Shown here: piece by piece, positions 14,137 to 25,200 of the stretch | Numbering within the stretch: position 1 is the first letter of the stretch | Layout: every line of letters starts with the position of its first letter | IMG/VR virus record: IMGVR_UViG_3300025168_010295 | Span: 1-52,436 of that record | Length of the DNA stretch: 52,436 nucleotides | Direction: 5' to 3' (one strand) | From: a virus | Made by a program: the position numbers and the translations under genes | The notes under the pieces: model-generated | What the model was told of the DNA's origin: nothing | What the model saw: only the letters and a program-made list of their open reading frames with translations | Databases searched by the model: none

Positions 14137-16557
14137 ATGATTTATACTAACGTTAATAGTTCTTTCCCAAGTCAGGTAGTACCAGACGCAGAGAAAAGTA
14201 CTTTAGAATATGGCTTAGCTGTAGGAAGAGCTGTGGAAAACGAATGGTTCAGAGGCGATAGAGGTCTTGGAGATGGCGGAAGGTTTGGAAACAATTGGAG
14301 GTATTTTAACAATCTAAAGCTATACGCTCGTGGAGAACAAAGTGTTCAAAAATATAAAGATGAATTATCTATAAACGGTGATTTATCTTACCTTAATTTA
14401 GACTGGAAGCCAGTAGCTGTATTATCTAAATTTGTGGATATTGTAGTAAATGGCATGACAGATAGAGGTTATGAAATAAAATCTTTTGCAACAGATCCAT
14501 TTTCAATATCACAAAGAACTGATCACGCGACTGCTTTGTCTGAAGATGCTTTTGCTGCTGATATAATATCTAGTGCAGAACAATCTTTTGGTATTGATTT
14601 AAAAAGAACTAATGTATCTGAAGAGCAATTACCAAAAAGCAAGGAAGAGCTAGAATTACACATGCAGCTATCTTATAAGCAAGCTATTGAAATTGCAGAA
14701 GAAGAAGCTATTAGCAATATTTTAAATTATAATAAATACGATGAAACTAAAAAGCGTTTAGCTTATGACTTAACAGTACTTGGTATCGCAGCTGTTAAAA
14801 CTAATTTTAATTTAGCAAATGGAGTTACTGTAGACCACGTAGATCCTGCTAATTTAGTATACTCGTATACTGATGATCCTAATTTTGAAGACATATATTA
14901 TGTTGGTGAAGTAAAAAGCGTTAGCTTAGAAGAAATTAAAAAACAATTTCCTTACTTAACACAAGATGAATTAGAACAAATAGAAAAATATCCCGGTGAT
15001 ATAAGTTACACTAGAAATTATTATAATCAGAATAACGATAATGATACTATACAGGTTTTATATTTTGAATATAAGACTTATCAAAATCAAGTATTTAAAA
15101 TAAAACAAACAGATCAAGGTCTTGAAAAAGCTCTTGAAAAAGACGATACATTTGACCCGCCAGAAACTGATAACTTTAATAAAGTTCATAGAGCTATAGA
15201 AGTTTTATATAGTGGCGCTAAAATTCTAGGTCATAAAAAAATGCTTAAATGGGAGCTAGCTAAAAACATGACTAGACCTTATAGCGATCAAACTAAAGTA
15301 GAGATGAATTACAGTATTTCTGCACCTAGAATGTACAAAGGTCGTATAGAATCTTTAGTAAGTAAATGTGTGGGCTTTGCTGATATGATACAGCTGACGC
15401 ACCTTAAACTGCAGCAAGTTTTAGCACGTATGGTGCCAGACGGCGTTTATGTAGACGTAGATGGTTTAGCTGAAGTTGATCTTGGTAATGGTACAAACTA
15501 TAATCCAGCTGAGGCTTTAAACATGTACTTCCAAACTGGTAGTATAGTTGGTAGAAGTTTAACTCAAGATGGTGATCCTAATAGAGGTAAGGTACCAATA
15601 CAAGAACTTCAGACTTCATCGGGTATGGCTAAAATACAATCATTAACGCAAACATATCAATATTATTTACAAATGATACGAGATGTAACTGGCCTTAATG
15701 AAGCTAGAGATGGTAGTAAGCCAGATAAAGATTCATTGGTAGGTTTACAAAAATTAGCAGCAGCAGCTTCTAATACAGCTACAAAACATATATTACAATC
15801 ACTTATGTATCTAACTGTAAGAACTGCTGAAAATATTAGTTTACGCGTTGCTGATATGTTAGAATTTCCATTATTGAAACAAGCTTTAATGAATAGTATT
15901 AGCACTTTTAATGTAGATACTTTAGAGCAAATAGAAAAACTAAACCTACATGAGTTTGGTATATTCTTAGAATTAGAACCTGAAGAAGAAGATAAAGCAG
16001 GTTTAGAAAGAAATATACAAATTGCTTTACAAAACGGAGGTATTGATTTAGAAGATGCTATAGATATTAGACAGATATCTAATATTAAATTAGCTAATCA
16101 AATGCTTAAAATAAAACGTAAGCAAAAGCAAGAAGCAACTAGAAAAGCTCAGCTTGAAAATATACAAGCGCAAGCACAAGCTAATGCTCAATCTGCTGAA
16201 CAGTCAACATTAGCTGAACTGCAAAAACAACAAGCTCTTACTGAAACTAAATTACAATTAGAGCAAGGTAAATCTCAGTTTGAAATACAACGCATGCAAA
16301 CAGAAGCTGAAATTAAAAAACAGCTTATGGCAGAAAAGTTTCAATATGATATGCAATTAGCTAGAATTGATGTAGAAGCAGAAAAAGCAAAAGAACAAGA
16401 TATAGAAGATCGTAAAGACGAACGTGCTAGAATTATAGGTACACAGCAATCAGAAATGATTTCACAGCGTAAAAACGATGAACTGCCTAAGAATTTTGAG
16501 TCAGCTGGGTTTGACTCACTAGGAGGATTTGGACTTGAACAGTTTGAGCCTCGTTGA
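14137..16557 (+). CDS. Portal protein
   Basis: 806 residues, directly after the terminase gene with no gap. The portal forms the dodecameric ring at one capsid vertex through which DNA enters and to which the tail attaches. The N-terminal and middle region is mixed alpha/beta with acidic loops (DPANLVYSYTDDPNFED). A DVTGLNEARDGSKPDKDSLV segment at about residues 514-533 resembles the VTGLxxxxxG motif seen in podovirus-type portals. A long Gln/Ala/Glu-rich coiled coil (about 660-780) forms the C-terminal part, consistent with a barrel inside the head. The call rests on position, size and these features. Confidence 0.82.
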   Translation: MIYTNVNSSFPSQVVPDAEKSTLEYGLAVGRAVENEWFRGDRGLGDGGRFGNNWRYFNNLKLYARGEQSVQKYKDELSINGDLSYLNLDWKPVAVLSKFVDIVVNGMTDRGYEIKSFATDPFSISQRTDHATALSEDAFAADIISSAEQSFGIDLKRTNVSEEQLPKSKEELELHMQLSYKQAIEIAEEEAISNILNYNKYDETKKRLAYDLTVLGIAAVKTNFNLANGVTVDHVDPANLVYSYTDDPNFEDIYYVGEVKSVSLEEIKKQFPYLTQDELEQIEKYPGDISYTRNYYNQNNDNDTIQVLYFEYKTYQNQVFKIKQTDQGLEKALEKDDTFDPPETDNFNKVHRAIEVLYSGAKILGHKKMLKWELAKNMTRPYSDQTKVEMNYSISAPRMYKGRIESLVSKCVGFADMIQLTHLKLQQVLARMVPDGVYVDVDGLAEVDLGNGTNYNPAEALNMYFQTGSIVGRSLTQDGDPNRGKVPIQELQTSSGMAKIQSLTQTYQYYLQMIRDVTGLNEARDGSKPDKDSLVGLQKLAAAASNTATKHILQSLMYLTVRTAENISLRVADMLEFPLLKQALMNSISTFNVDTLEQIEKLNLHEFGIFLELEPEEEDKAGLERNIQIALQNGGIDLEDAIDIRQISNIKLANQMLKIKRKQKQEATRKAQLENIQAQAQANAQSAEQSTLAELQKQQALTETKLQLEQGKSQFEIQRMQTEAEIKKQLMAEKFQYDMQLARIDVEAEKAKEQDIEDRKDERARIIGTQQSEMISQRKNDELPKNFESAGFDSLGGFGLEQFEPR

Positions 16558-16590
16558 AAATAAACCCCATTAATTTTATATTATTATATT

Positions 16591-17793
16591 ATGTCAGAAG
16601 AAATAAAACAAGAAGGAGAATTTAAAATAAAATCTCATTCTAAGCCTAAGAATTTAGGTGATAATCAAGGTCAAAATGAAATTACTAAAGTTAACATGAA
16701 AGAACCTTTAGTGAAATTAGAACCTAGTGTTACAAAAGTTGTAATACCAAACGAAGAAATAAAAGAAGAAGATGCCGTTCAAACACAAGAGACAAATGAT
16801 AGCGATGCTATTGTCGAAGAGTCCAAAGACAGTAGCGACAGCAAAGAAGTGGTTGAAGAAGTACGGACCTCCGAAGATGAAGTAGAATCTCCTATAAAAT
16901 TAGTAGATAATACAGAAGAAGAAGTACAAGAAGAAATTGTAAAAGAAGTAGAACAAGCTGTAAAAGAGCAAAGAGTTTTACCTGAAAATATTGAAAAGCT
17001 AGTTGCCTTTATGGAGGAAACTGGCGGAACTGTACAAGACTATGTTAGGCTTAACGCAGATTATACCAATGTTGATAACCAAACTTTAATACGAGAATAT
17101 TATAAACAAACAAAACCACATTTAGATTCTGAAGACGTAAGTCTTCTATTAGAAGATTTTGATTATGATGAAGATATCGACGAACCAAAAGACATACGCA
17201 AAAGAAAAATTGCGTTTAAAGAGGAGGTTGCCAAAGCTAAGGGATTTCTTGAAGATCTTAAGGGAAAGTATTACGACGAGATCAAGTTGAGACCGGGCGT
17301 AACCCAAGAACAAAAGAAAGCAACAGAGTTTTTCAACCGATACAACGAAGAGCAGCAAGCTGTAAAAGCTAAGCATGGAGATTTTATTGACCGCACTAAA
17401 AAATTATTAAATAATGATTTCGAAGGTTTCGATTTTAAAGTTAGTGATAAAAAATTTAGATACGGTATTAAAAACCCAGCACAGGTAGCTGAAAATCAAT
17501 CTGATATTACAAACTTCATTAAGACGTTCTTAAATGACAAAGGTGAAATAACAGATACTAAAGGTTACCACAAAGCTATATACGCAGCTCGTAACGCTGA
17601 TACAATAGCACAACATTTTTATGAGCAAGGCAAAGCTGATGCTGTTAAAGATGTTATGGCTAAATCTAAAAACATAAGCAATGAGCCTAGGCAAACAAAC
17701 TCAGGTGAAGTTTATATTGGTGGATTAAAAGTAAAAGCAATAAGCGGTGCTGATTCTTCAAAATTAAAAATCAAAACTAAAAAATTTAACTAA
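16591..17793 (+). CDS. Probable scaffolding protein
   Basis: 400 residues between portal and major capsid protein. The N-terminal 140 residues are very acidic and low-complexity (long Glu/Val/Asp runs such as KEVVEEVRTSEDEVESP), the rest is helical and charged, and the C-terminus is basic (GADSSKLKIKTKKFN). This is the typical make-up of phage scaffolding proteins, whose basic C-terminus binds capsid subunits. There is no sign of a protease catalytic triad. Start follows a TTATTATATTATG leader almost the same as the one at 19379. Confidence 0.78.
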   Translation: MSEEIKQEGEFKIKSHSKPKNLGDNQGQNEITKVNMKEPLVKLEPSVTKVVIPNEEIKEEDAVQTQETNDSDAIVEESKDSSDSKEVVEEVRTSEDEVESPIKLVDNTEEEVQEEIVKEVEQAVKEQRVLPENIEKLVAFMEETGGTVQDYVRLNADYTNVDNQTLIREYYKQTKPHLDSEDVSLLLEDFDYDEDIDEPKDIRKRKIAFKEEVAKAKGFLEDLKGKYYDEIKLRPGVTQEQKKATEFFNRYNEEQQAVKAKHGDFIDRTKKLLNNDFEGFDFKVSDKKFRYGIKNPAQVAENQSDITNFIKTFLNDKGEITDTKGYHKAIYAARNADTIAQHFYEQGKADAVKDVMAKSKNISNEPRQTNSGEVYIGGLKVKAISGADSSKLKIKTKKFN

Positions 17794-17807
17794 CTAAAAC
17801 AAAAATT

Positions 17808-19304
17808 ATGGCTTTAACTCCACAATTTGGTAGTTTAATACCTTCGGCAACTCAACAACTGTTGGCGAGTAACTACCTACAATTTAACGCAGCTGGAGCT
17901 GGTGGTGCAACTTTTGCACAACAGTATCTACCTGAGATTTACGAACAAGAAGTAGAGCGTTACGGAAACCGTACACTATCTGGATTCTTACGTATGGTTG
18001 GCGCTGAAATGCCAATGACATCTGATCAAGTAATTTGGTCTGAACAAAATAGATTACATATCAGTTATACTGGATTTGGTATTGGAGCAGATGCTGCAAA
18101 CGCTAACCTTATTACAGTACCTAACACTGTGAGAAACGTTGTTTCTATCAATGATACTGTAGTTCTATTAAACCCTGCGACTGGTGCTGAGCAAAAATGT
18201 ATTGTAACTGCTTCTACAACTGTAGCTGCTGGTGGTGCTCCTGGAAACGGTGGTACATTTACTGTAGCTCCTTTTGTTGGAACTGGTCTTGTTGCTGCTG
18301 GATTTGTAGCTGCTGCTGTTGCTGTTGGGGCTCAAGCTAGTCTTAAGGTGTTTGTATATGGTTCTGCATATGTAAAAGGTAGTAACCTTGGTGGTGCTGC
18401 TGCTGGAACAGGCGTACAAGCTGCTAACACAAGAGTATCTGTAACTCCTCAGTTAACTCAATTTTCTAACTCTCCAATTATCATAAGAGATCAATACACT
18501 ATTAGTGGTTCTGATATGGCACAGATTGGTTGGGTAGAAGTTGCTACTGAAGATGGTACTTCTGGATTCTTATGGTATTTAAAGGCTGAATCTGAAACTC
18601 GCTTGCGTTTTGAAGATTACCTAGAAATGGCATTAGTAGAAGGTGAGTATAATCAAGGTGGTGCTGCAGGTGCTACGGCTACTTTGCCTGGTACTGAAGG
18701 TTTATTTGCTGCTATTCAATCTCGTGGTAACGTAGAAGTAGGATTTACTGCTGCTAACGGACTAGATGAGTTTGATAACATTCTTAAAAACCTAGATACT
18801 CAAGGAGCTATTGAAGAAAACATGTTGTTTTTACAGCGTCAGACTTCACTAGACTTTGACGATATGCTATCTGCAATCTCTGCTGGTTCAGCTGGAGGTA
18901 CTGCATTTGGTCTTTTCGAAAATTCTGAAGAAATGGCATTGAACTTAGGATTCTCTGGATTCCGTCGTGGTTCTTACGATTTCTATAAGACTGATTGGAA
19001 ATATCTAAACGATGCTTCTACTCGTGGTGGTGTTGCTGGAATTAGTTCAATCGAAGGTGTATTAGTTCCTGCTGGAACTTCTACAGTCTACGATCAAATT
19101 CTAGGATCTAACATCCGTCGTCCGTTTTTACACGTACGATATAGAGCTTCTGAAAGCGATGATCGTCGTATGAAGTCTTGGTTGACTGGTTCAGCTGGTG
19201 GTGCTTTTACTTCAACTCTTGACGCAATGGAAGTAAACTTCCTATCTGAAAGATGTTTAGTAACTCAAGGTGCTAATAACTTTGTACTATTCAAAGGAAT
19301 CTAA
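17808..19304 (+). CDS. Major capsid protein
   Basis: 498 residues, Gly/Ala/Thr-rich, placed after portal and scaffold and followed by a strong hairpin terminator, all as expected for the most abundant virion protein. It has a helical N-terminal part (PEIYEQEVERYGNRTLSGF), a long beta-rich central insertion (about 100-215) that is Ala/Gly/Val-rich, and a conserved-looking C-terminal part (FLHVRYRASESDDRRMKSWL, VNFLSERCLVTQGANNFV). A HK97-type fold is assumed. Codons are enriched for G/C-ending forms (CGT, AAC, TTC) relative to neighbours, which fits strong expression. Confidence 0.88.
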   Translation: MALTPQFGSLIPSATQQLLASNYLQFNAAGAGGATFAQQYLPEIYEQEVERYGNRTLSGFLRMVGAEMPMTSDQVIWSEQNRLHISYTGFGIGADAANANLITVPNTVRNVVSINDTVVLLNPATGAEQKCIVTASTTVAAGGAPGNGGTFTVAPFVGTGLVAAGFVAAAVAVGAQASLKVFVYGSAYVKGSNLGGAAAGTGVQAANTRVSVTPQLTQFSNSPIIIRDQYTISGSDMAQIGWVEVATEDGTSGFLWYLKAESETRLRFEDYLEMALVEGEYNQGGAAGATATLPGTEGLFAAIQSRGNVEVGFTAANGLDEFDNILKNLDTQGAIEENMLFLQRQTSLDFDDMLSAISAGSAGGTAFGLFENSEEMALNLGFSGFRRGSYDFYKTDWKYLNDASTRGGVAGISSIEGVLVPAGTSTVYDQILGSNIRRPFLHVRYRASESDDRRMKSWLTGSAGGAFTSTLDAMEVNFLSERCLVTQGANNFVLFKGI

Positions 19305-19316
19305 TGATTCAATTTT

Positions 19317-19356
19317 AATAATAACCCCTGTCTTCGGGCGGGGGATATTATTTTTT
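19317..19356 (+). terminator. Rho-independent terminator after major capsid gene
   Basis: Stem CCCCTGTC/GGCGGGGG (19325-19332 with 19337-19344, two G-U pairs) closed by a UUCG tetraloop (19333-19336). It is extended by AATAATA pairing with TATTATT across one A-A mismatch, then a run of T. It lies 13 bases after the capsid stop. Confidence 0.9.
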
Positions 19357-19378
19357 AACTATTTAATTTTATTATATT

Positions 19379-20206
19379 ATGGCTAAAGAAGCTAAAGCAG
19401 TAGAAACAAATGAGGTTGCAACTCAAGAAACAGTTAAGGCTAACACTGTAGAACAAAAGCCGAGTAAACCTGAATGGGAAATTAAAGATCGTGTATATTT
19501 TTTAACAGGAAATAAATCTCCTTTAACACTTAAAATCCCAGGAAGACATACAAGAAAGCATGCATTATTATACTTTGACGAGACCAATGGTAAGCAACGA
19601 GAAATTAGGTATGCAACAAATCAAGATTCACCACTTGTTGATGAGCAAAAAGGTGAAGTAACTTTAGGTCATATTATGTTTAGAGACGGTACACTAACTG
19701 TTCCTAAGCAACAACAAAACCTACAAAAATTACTTTCATTATATCACCCTTTGAAAAATAGATTATATCAAGAATATAGCGCTATTGAACAAGCTACTGA
19801 TGAGCTCGATGAATTAGAACTACAAATCGACGCTTTAAACGCAGCTACATCTATGGATATAGATCAAGTAGAAGCTATTATGCGTGTAGAAGTTGGTTCT
19901 AGAGTATCTCAGATGAGTTCTAAAGAACTTAAACGCGACTTGCTATTGTTTGCTAAAAAGAATCCTTCTTTATTTGTAGAACTTGCTAATGATGAAAACG
20001 TACAACTACGTAACGTGGCAATTGTAGCAACTGAAAATGGAGTGATTATACTTTCGCAAGATCAAAGAACATTTACTTGGGGTAGCAATGGAAGAAAACT
20101 AATGAACGTACCGTTTGATGAAAACCCTTACTCAGCAATGGCTGCATGGTTTAAAACAGACGAAGGCGTAGAAGTTTATAAATCAATAGAGAAAAAACTT
20201 CTCTAA
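19379..20206 (+). CDS. Conserved virion-associated hypothetical protein, 275 aa
   Basis: Follows the capsid gene and its terminator. The N-terminal 30 residues are low-complexity, then a folded part with GNKSPLTLKIPGRHTRKHALL, REIRYATNQDSPLVDEQ and TLGHIMFRDGTLTVPKQQQ, a helical coil (about 130-180) and a mixed C-terminal domain (KKNPSLFVELANDENVQLRN). I recall similar proteins beside the capsid gene in marine phages, with no known function. A head-completion, decoration or inner-capsid role would fit. Its leader matches that of the scaffold gene. Confidence 0.7.
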   Translation: MAKEAKAVETNEVATQETVKANTVEQKPSKPEWEIKDRVYFLTGNKSPLTLKIPGRHTRKHALLYFDETNGKQREIRYATNQDSPLVDEQKGEVTLGHIMFRDGTLTVPKQQQNLQKLLSLYHPLKNRLYQEYSAIEQATDELDELELQIDALNAATSMDIDQVEAIMRVEVGSRVSQMSSKELKRDLLLFAKKNPSLFVELANDENVQLRNVAIVATENGVIILSQDQRTFTWGSNGRKLMNVPFDENPYSAMAAWFKTDEGVEVYKSIEKKLL

Positions 20207-20221
20207 CGTGTAATAATATAC

Positions 20222-20245
20222 AAGGGCGTGTAATGCGCCCTTTAT
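20222..20245 (+). terminator. Probable terminator hairpin
   Basis: Perfect 7-bp stem AAGGGCG/CGCCCTT (20222-20228 with 20236-20242) around a 7-base loop, followed by a short T/A run. It lies between two structural genes. The T tract is weak, so it may act as an attenuator or RNA-processing or stability element. Confidence 0.65.
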
Positions 20246-20261
20246 ATAAATAAAAATATCA

Positions 20262-21017
20262 ATGGCAATAAACGTAAATACTGTTTATACAACAGTGTTG
20301 TCTATTCTTAACAAAGAACAACGAGGCTATATAACACCAGAAGAGTTTAATAAGCTAGGCACACAGGTACAGTTAGAAATTTTTGAAAACTATTTTGAAG
20401 ATCTCAATCAGCAATTACGCGTGCCGCAAACTGATAGTGAATACGCTAACAGACAAAAAAATATTGACAATTGTATATCTATATTTAAAACTATAGGTAA
20501 TACTACATATAACGGAGCTGGTGGTTATTTTTTACCACCGTCTGATCTACATAGAATAGGTACAGTTATATATAAAGACGAGAAAGAATTACAACGCGTA
20601 GAGCGCAATGACTTCTTAAATATTAATCTTTCTCCACTTACAAAACCTACAATACAATTCCCCGTTTATTTATACGAGCAAACAGTTCAAGGAACTGGTG
20701 GTTCAAATACAGGTGAAACACATATATTTGTAAAGCCAACAACAATTGTTAACGCTGCAGACATAACGGTTAGTTACATACGTAAACCTGCTGATGTTGT
20801 TTGGAATTTTATAGGATTAAATGGTCAAAATCCTTGGACTTCAGGACCTTATATATATAATTCAGCTACATCTACTCAATTTGAGTTAGATAACACAGAG
20901 CAAACAGAAGTCATACTTCGTATACTCGCTTATGCAGGTGTTGTAATTAGAGATCCGCAGATAGTTCAAGCAGCATCTCAAGCTGTTCAAGCTGAAGAAG
21001 TAAACTCAAAAAGTTAA
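20262..21017 (+). CDS. Putative head-tail connector/adaptor protein, 251 aa
   Basis: Helical N-terminal part (INVNTVYTTVLSILNKEQRG, EEFNKLGTQVQLEIFENYF) with a YFLPPSDLHRIGTV segment and a beta middle. The C-terminal helix EVILRILAYAGVVIRDPQIV leads into an Ala/Gln-rich tail. The N-terminal repeat of VYxxVLxILNKxQRGYITPxEF is a pattern I associate with connector-region proteins of marine podoviruses. Position between capsid and nozzle genes supports a ring protein that joins portal and tail. Confidence 0.55.
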   Translation: MAINVNTVYTTVLSILNKEQRGYITPEEFNKLGTQVQLEIFENYFEDLNQQLRVPQTDSEYANRQKNIDNCISIFKTIGNTTYNGAGGYFLPPSDLHRIGTVIYKDEKELQRVERNDFLNINLSPLTKPTIQFPVYLYEQTVQGTGGSNTGETHIFVKPTTIVNAADITVSYIRKPADVVWNFIGLNGQNPWTSGPYIYNSATSTQFELDNTEQTEVILRILAYAGVVIRDPQIVQAASQAVQAEEVNSKS

Positions 21018-21020
21018 GAT

Positions 21021-22241
21021 ATGTCAATGATGCAAGAAAATAATAGGCAATACTACGAAGGAGCTCAAAGCTTTGTCAGTGACGCGGGTGGTACTGCTGG
21101 TCAAGTATTTACAACTACATTTGATACAGATCTAATATTCAATGCGGTGTCTTCTGCGACGCCAAGTTATGCTTTAAATAATTTTAAACTATACACTAGC
21201 CCTACAGGAGCAGCAAGCACATATACAGAATACACTAGTCCATATACAGTTTCTGTAAATGCGATAACAATAACAGGGGCTCTTCCTGCTAACACAGTTG
21301 TAGTTGTACAATTAAAAAAATTAGACGGTGGTAATTACGGTAATACTATAGGTGAAAAAGCATTTGGTAATATAGTAGAAGAAAATTATGGCTCTTATGC
21401 TTATGCTAGATTAGGTGATCTTGTTAATAACTTTTTAGTAGCTTATGTAGGTCCTGGTAAACTTATACCTAGTGTTAAACGTACTGATGTAATGTTTCAT
21501 GTTAAAAGAGCAATACAAGAATTTAGTTATGACACCCTTAGAAGTGTAAACGCTCAAGAGCTTACAGTTCCTAAAAATTTAAGCGTAGTGCTACCGCAAG
21601 ACTATGTTAATTATGTAGAAGTTTCTTGGTCAGATACTCAAGGAGTTAAACATATTATATACCCTACTAGACTAACTAGTAATCCATCTGAAATGCCTTT
21701 ACAAGATAATCAGGGTGTTCCAATTCAAGATGCGTTTAATGAAAACGTAGAAGTAAGTTCTATTATAGAAAAAAGATGGAAAAACAATTCGCTTTCAGAG
21801 CTTGATCAAATAGAACAAAACAGTTTAATATCTTATGATTACTACTATGCTAACGGAGGTAACATGTATGGCTACGGTCAGTTGTATGGATTAGAACCAG
21901 AACTTGCTAATGTCAATGGATCATTTACTATAAACGAAAGAGAAGGTAAGTTTTCTTTTTCAGCAAACTTAGTAGATAAAATTATTTTATTAGAATATAT
22001 ATCTGATGGTTTATCTAATGATTTAGATACTAAAGTACCTAAAATGGCTGAACAAGCTGTATATGCTTACGTGATGCATGCTGTTCTTGCTAGTCGTATA
22101 AACCAGCCAGAATATATAATACAAAGACTTAAGAAAGAAGCTAGCGCAAAATTACGAAATGCAAAGATTAGATTATCAAATATTAAATCTAACGAAATAG
22201 TTCAGGTTATGCGTGGTAAGTCTAAATGGATAAAACACTAG
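21021..22241 (+). CDS. Putative tail adaptor/tubular protein, 406 aa
   Basis: A two-part protein. The N-terminal 110 residues are a beta domain (FTTTFDTDLIFNA, YTVSVNAITITGALPANTV). The rest is a mixed alpha/beta domain with KRTDVMFHVKRAIQEFSYDTL, VVLPQDYVNYVEVSW and a C-terminal helical, basic part (RLKKEASAKLRNAKIRLS). The VLPQDYVNYV motif resembles the core of gatekeeper/adaptor-type tail proteins. Starts three bases after the previous stop; the next gene follows after six bases. Confidence 0.55.
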   Translation: MSMMQENNRQYYEGAQSFVSDAGGTAGQVFTTTFDTDLIFNAVSSATPSYALNNFKLYTSPTGAASTYTEYTSPYTVSVNAITITGALPANTVVVVQLKKLDGGNYGNTIGEKAFGNIVEENYGSYAYARLGDLVNNFLVAYVGPGKLIPSVKRTDVMFHVKRAIQEFSYDTLRSVNAQELTVPKNLSVVLPQDYVNYVEVSWSDTQGVKHIIYPTRLTSNPSEMPLQDNQGVPIQDAFNENVEVSSIIEKRWKNNSLSELDQIEQNSLISYDYYYANGGNMYGYGQLYGLEPELANVNGSFTINEREGKFSFSANLVDKIILLEYISDGLSNDLDTKVPKMAEQAVYAYVMHAVLASRINQPEYIIQRLKKEASAKLRNAKIRLSNIKSNEIVQVMRGKSKWIKH

Positions 22242-22247
22242 AATTAA

Positions 22248-25200
22248 ATGCCAGATATTCAAAATAACTTTGTACAGTCTAAAATGAATCAAGATCTTGA
22301 CGATCGATTGATTCCACCAGGCGAGTACAGATCAGCACAAAACGTGGCTATTAGTAGATCACAGGGTGAAGACGTTGGGGCATTAGAAAATATAGAAGGA
22401 AACTCTATTGTTGCTAATCCTTTACTACCTACAGATCCTAATCTAGATGTTATAGGTTATTTTGTAGATCCTTCTGAAAACAATGTATATTTATTTTACA
22501 CTGATTATGTAGACACTTCTTCTGATTTTATTAGTAATTTTGCCCCATCAACTGCTAAATGTATTATTTATCAATATAATAATTTAGGTGCAGGTACTTG
22601 GAGTAAATTAGTAGAAGGTAGATTTTTAAATTTTTCTAAAAATAGTCCTATATATGGCGTTAGTATTATAGAAAATTTATTATTTTTTACTGATTATAGA
22701 AACCAACCAAGAAAAATAAATGTAAATATAGCAGCAAATGATGATTCTTATTATCAAAATGAAGATCAAATATCTGTAGCTAAATTTGCACCAGTAAACC
22801 CCGTTAGATTTGTAGACATGGCTTACAATAATAAGCTTAAATCTACTATATCAAATCCTTCACAAGAATTTTTACCGATAAATATAGCTTCAACAATTAA
22901 TGGTACTCAAAGTGTAACTAACCAAGTTACTATAAATTCAACAGGTTTTGTTCCTAGTGTAGGTTCTAAAATAGTAAGTATTGGAGCACCTATTTTAAAC
23001 GATAAAATTGTTACTGCATCTACAGCAACTTTAATTACGTTTTCTCCAGCTGTATCATCAACTTCTGTAACTGACGTCAAGGATATAGCTTTTCAACAGC
23101 CAAACCCAGATTATAATGCTGATTGGGCTGGTGATCCAGATTATGTAAAAGATAGGTTTATACGTTTTAGTTATAGATTTAAATTTGATGATGGTGAATA
23201 TTCTATAATGGCACCGTTTAGTCAGTCTTGTTTTGTACCTAAACAATCAGGTTATTTTGTTTCTTCACAACCAGACACTACCGGTAATTTTGCAAAAAAT
23301 GACGCAGAGCAAACTTATAGAAGTACTGTAGTTTCTTTTATGGAAAACAACGCTACTGATGTTGATTTAAATATAGAAATGCCTTCTAATAATATAGAAA
23401 CAAGCCTACGTGTTTCAGCTGTAGAAATATTGTATAAAGAATCTGATCAAATTTCTATTAAATCTGTAGAAACAATACCTATTGAAGAGGTTAATAAAAA
23501 CATGATTAGTATAGACAAGCTAAATAATAATGGTAATATTAATATTTTTACATATAAATATTTATCTACTAAACCATACAAAGTATTACCTGAAGATCAA
23601 ACAACAAGAGTTTATGATAAAGTTCCTGTTAGAGCGTTTTCTCAAGAGACAAGTAGTAATAGAATAATATACGGAAACTACATTGACAAGCATAGTTCTC
23701 CTGATTTTTTAAATTACGGATTAGGATTTGCAGATAAAACTCAAGTAAACACAGGTTCTCCTGATGCTAATGTTATTTATAGTCAAATAGAATATCCAAA
23801 CCATACGCTTAAACAAAATAGAAATTATCAATTAGGAGTAGTCTTAGCTGATAAATACGGAAGATCTTCTACAACTATATTATCTTCTAAAGATGTTTCA
23901 AGTTCTGAAAACACAGTACAATACGGTAGTTCTACTATATATGTACCTTATAAATCTTGGTCATCTCCGTCAGCATCAAGCGGCGTTACTTCAAGTTTAT
24001 ACAAATGGCCTGGTGATAGTTTATCTGTTTTATTCGATAATAAAAAAGGTAGTTTAAACGCTGTACCAGTAGATAAAGAAGATGGTTATCCTGGTGTTTA
24101 CGTACCAATAGGCGCTGCAGAAACAATAGTAGTATTAAATGGAGGTGTTGGGTATTCTAGCGCTAATAATGTTACTACTACTGGAGGTACTAATGCAACT
24201 GGTCACGTTACAACAGGTAGTGGTTTAACTGTAAATATAACCGTAACAGGTAGCGCTATAACTAGCGTTGAAATAGCTAAAATGGGTGAAGGTTATTCAG
24301 ATGGCGATGCAATAAATATAGATGGAGTTCCAGGTGCTAATGGAACTGCTACAATAACAGGTATAAGCGAACCTAATTTACTTGGTTGGTACTCGTATAA
24401 ATTTGTAGTAAGACAAACAGAACAAGATTATTACAATGTATATGTGCCTGGTATTTTATCAGGTTATCCTTTTGAATCTCTAGCAACTTTAAAACAACCA
24501 TTTGAAATAAATGAAACTTCTAATATAGTTTTGTTTAATGATAATATAAATAAAATACCTAGAGATTTATCTGAAGTAGGTCCTGATCAAAAAATATTTC
24601 AAAGTAGCGTTAGACTTTTTGGTAGAGTAGAACCTTTTGATAGTGAATCTTCTACTTTTTCTGTTCAATATAACCCTCCTTCAACTCCAGTTTTTGCTGC
24701 TAGTGTATCTACTTTAGCTGAAACTAATTATAAAAACAACGCAGGTGTTGATTTAACTTATGAATCATTTTATAATAGCGAATCAAACCCATATATAGCA
24801 AGACTTACTACAGCTAAAAAAATAGGTAAAATAAATCAAACTAGTGGAACTTTTGGATTAGCTTTAAGTGTTTTTGAAACAGCACCTGTAGAATCTGTTT
24901 TAGATATATACTGGGAAACTACATCTGTAGGATTAGTTGAAGATCTTAATTTAGAAGTTAAACAATCTCAAAGTGCTGGCGGAGTTGTTTCTTTATCATC
25001 TACAACAGCTGCTCAAAATGAGAGCAGCCCTATAAACGCCGCTGTTTTTGGTGATTCTGGTTCTTTAATTACTCCTTTAAATTCTTCTGGCACATTAGTA
25101 ACTGGTCAAAACTTTTCTATAATATCTGCTACTAGAAATACTTTAGGTGGTAATAGTATTCCTTTGTTAGCTAAAAGCGCAACTAATGCGGATGTAACAC

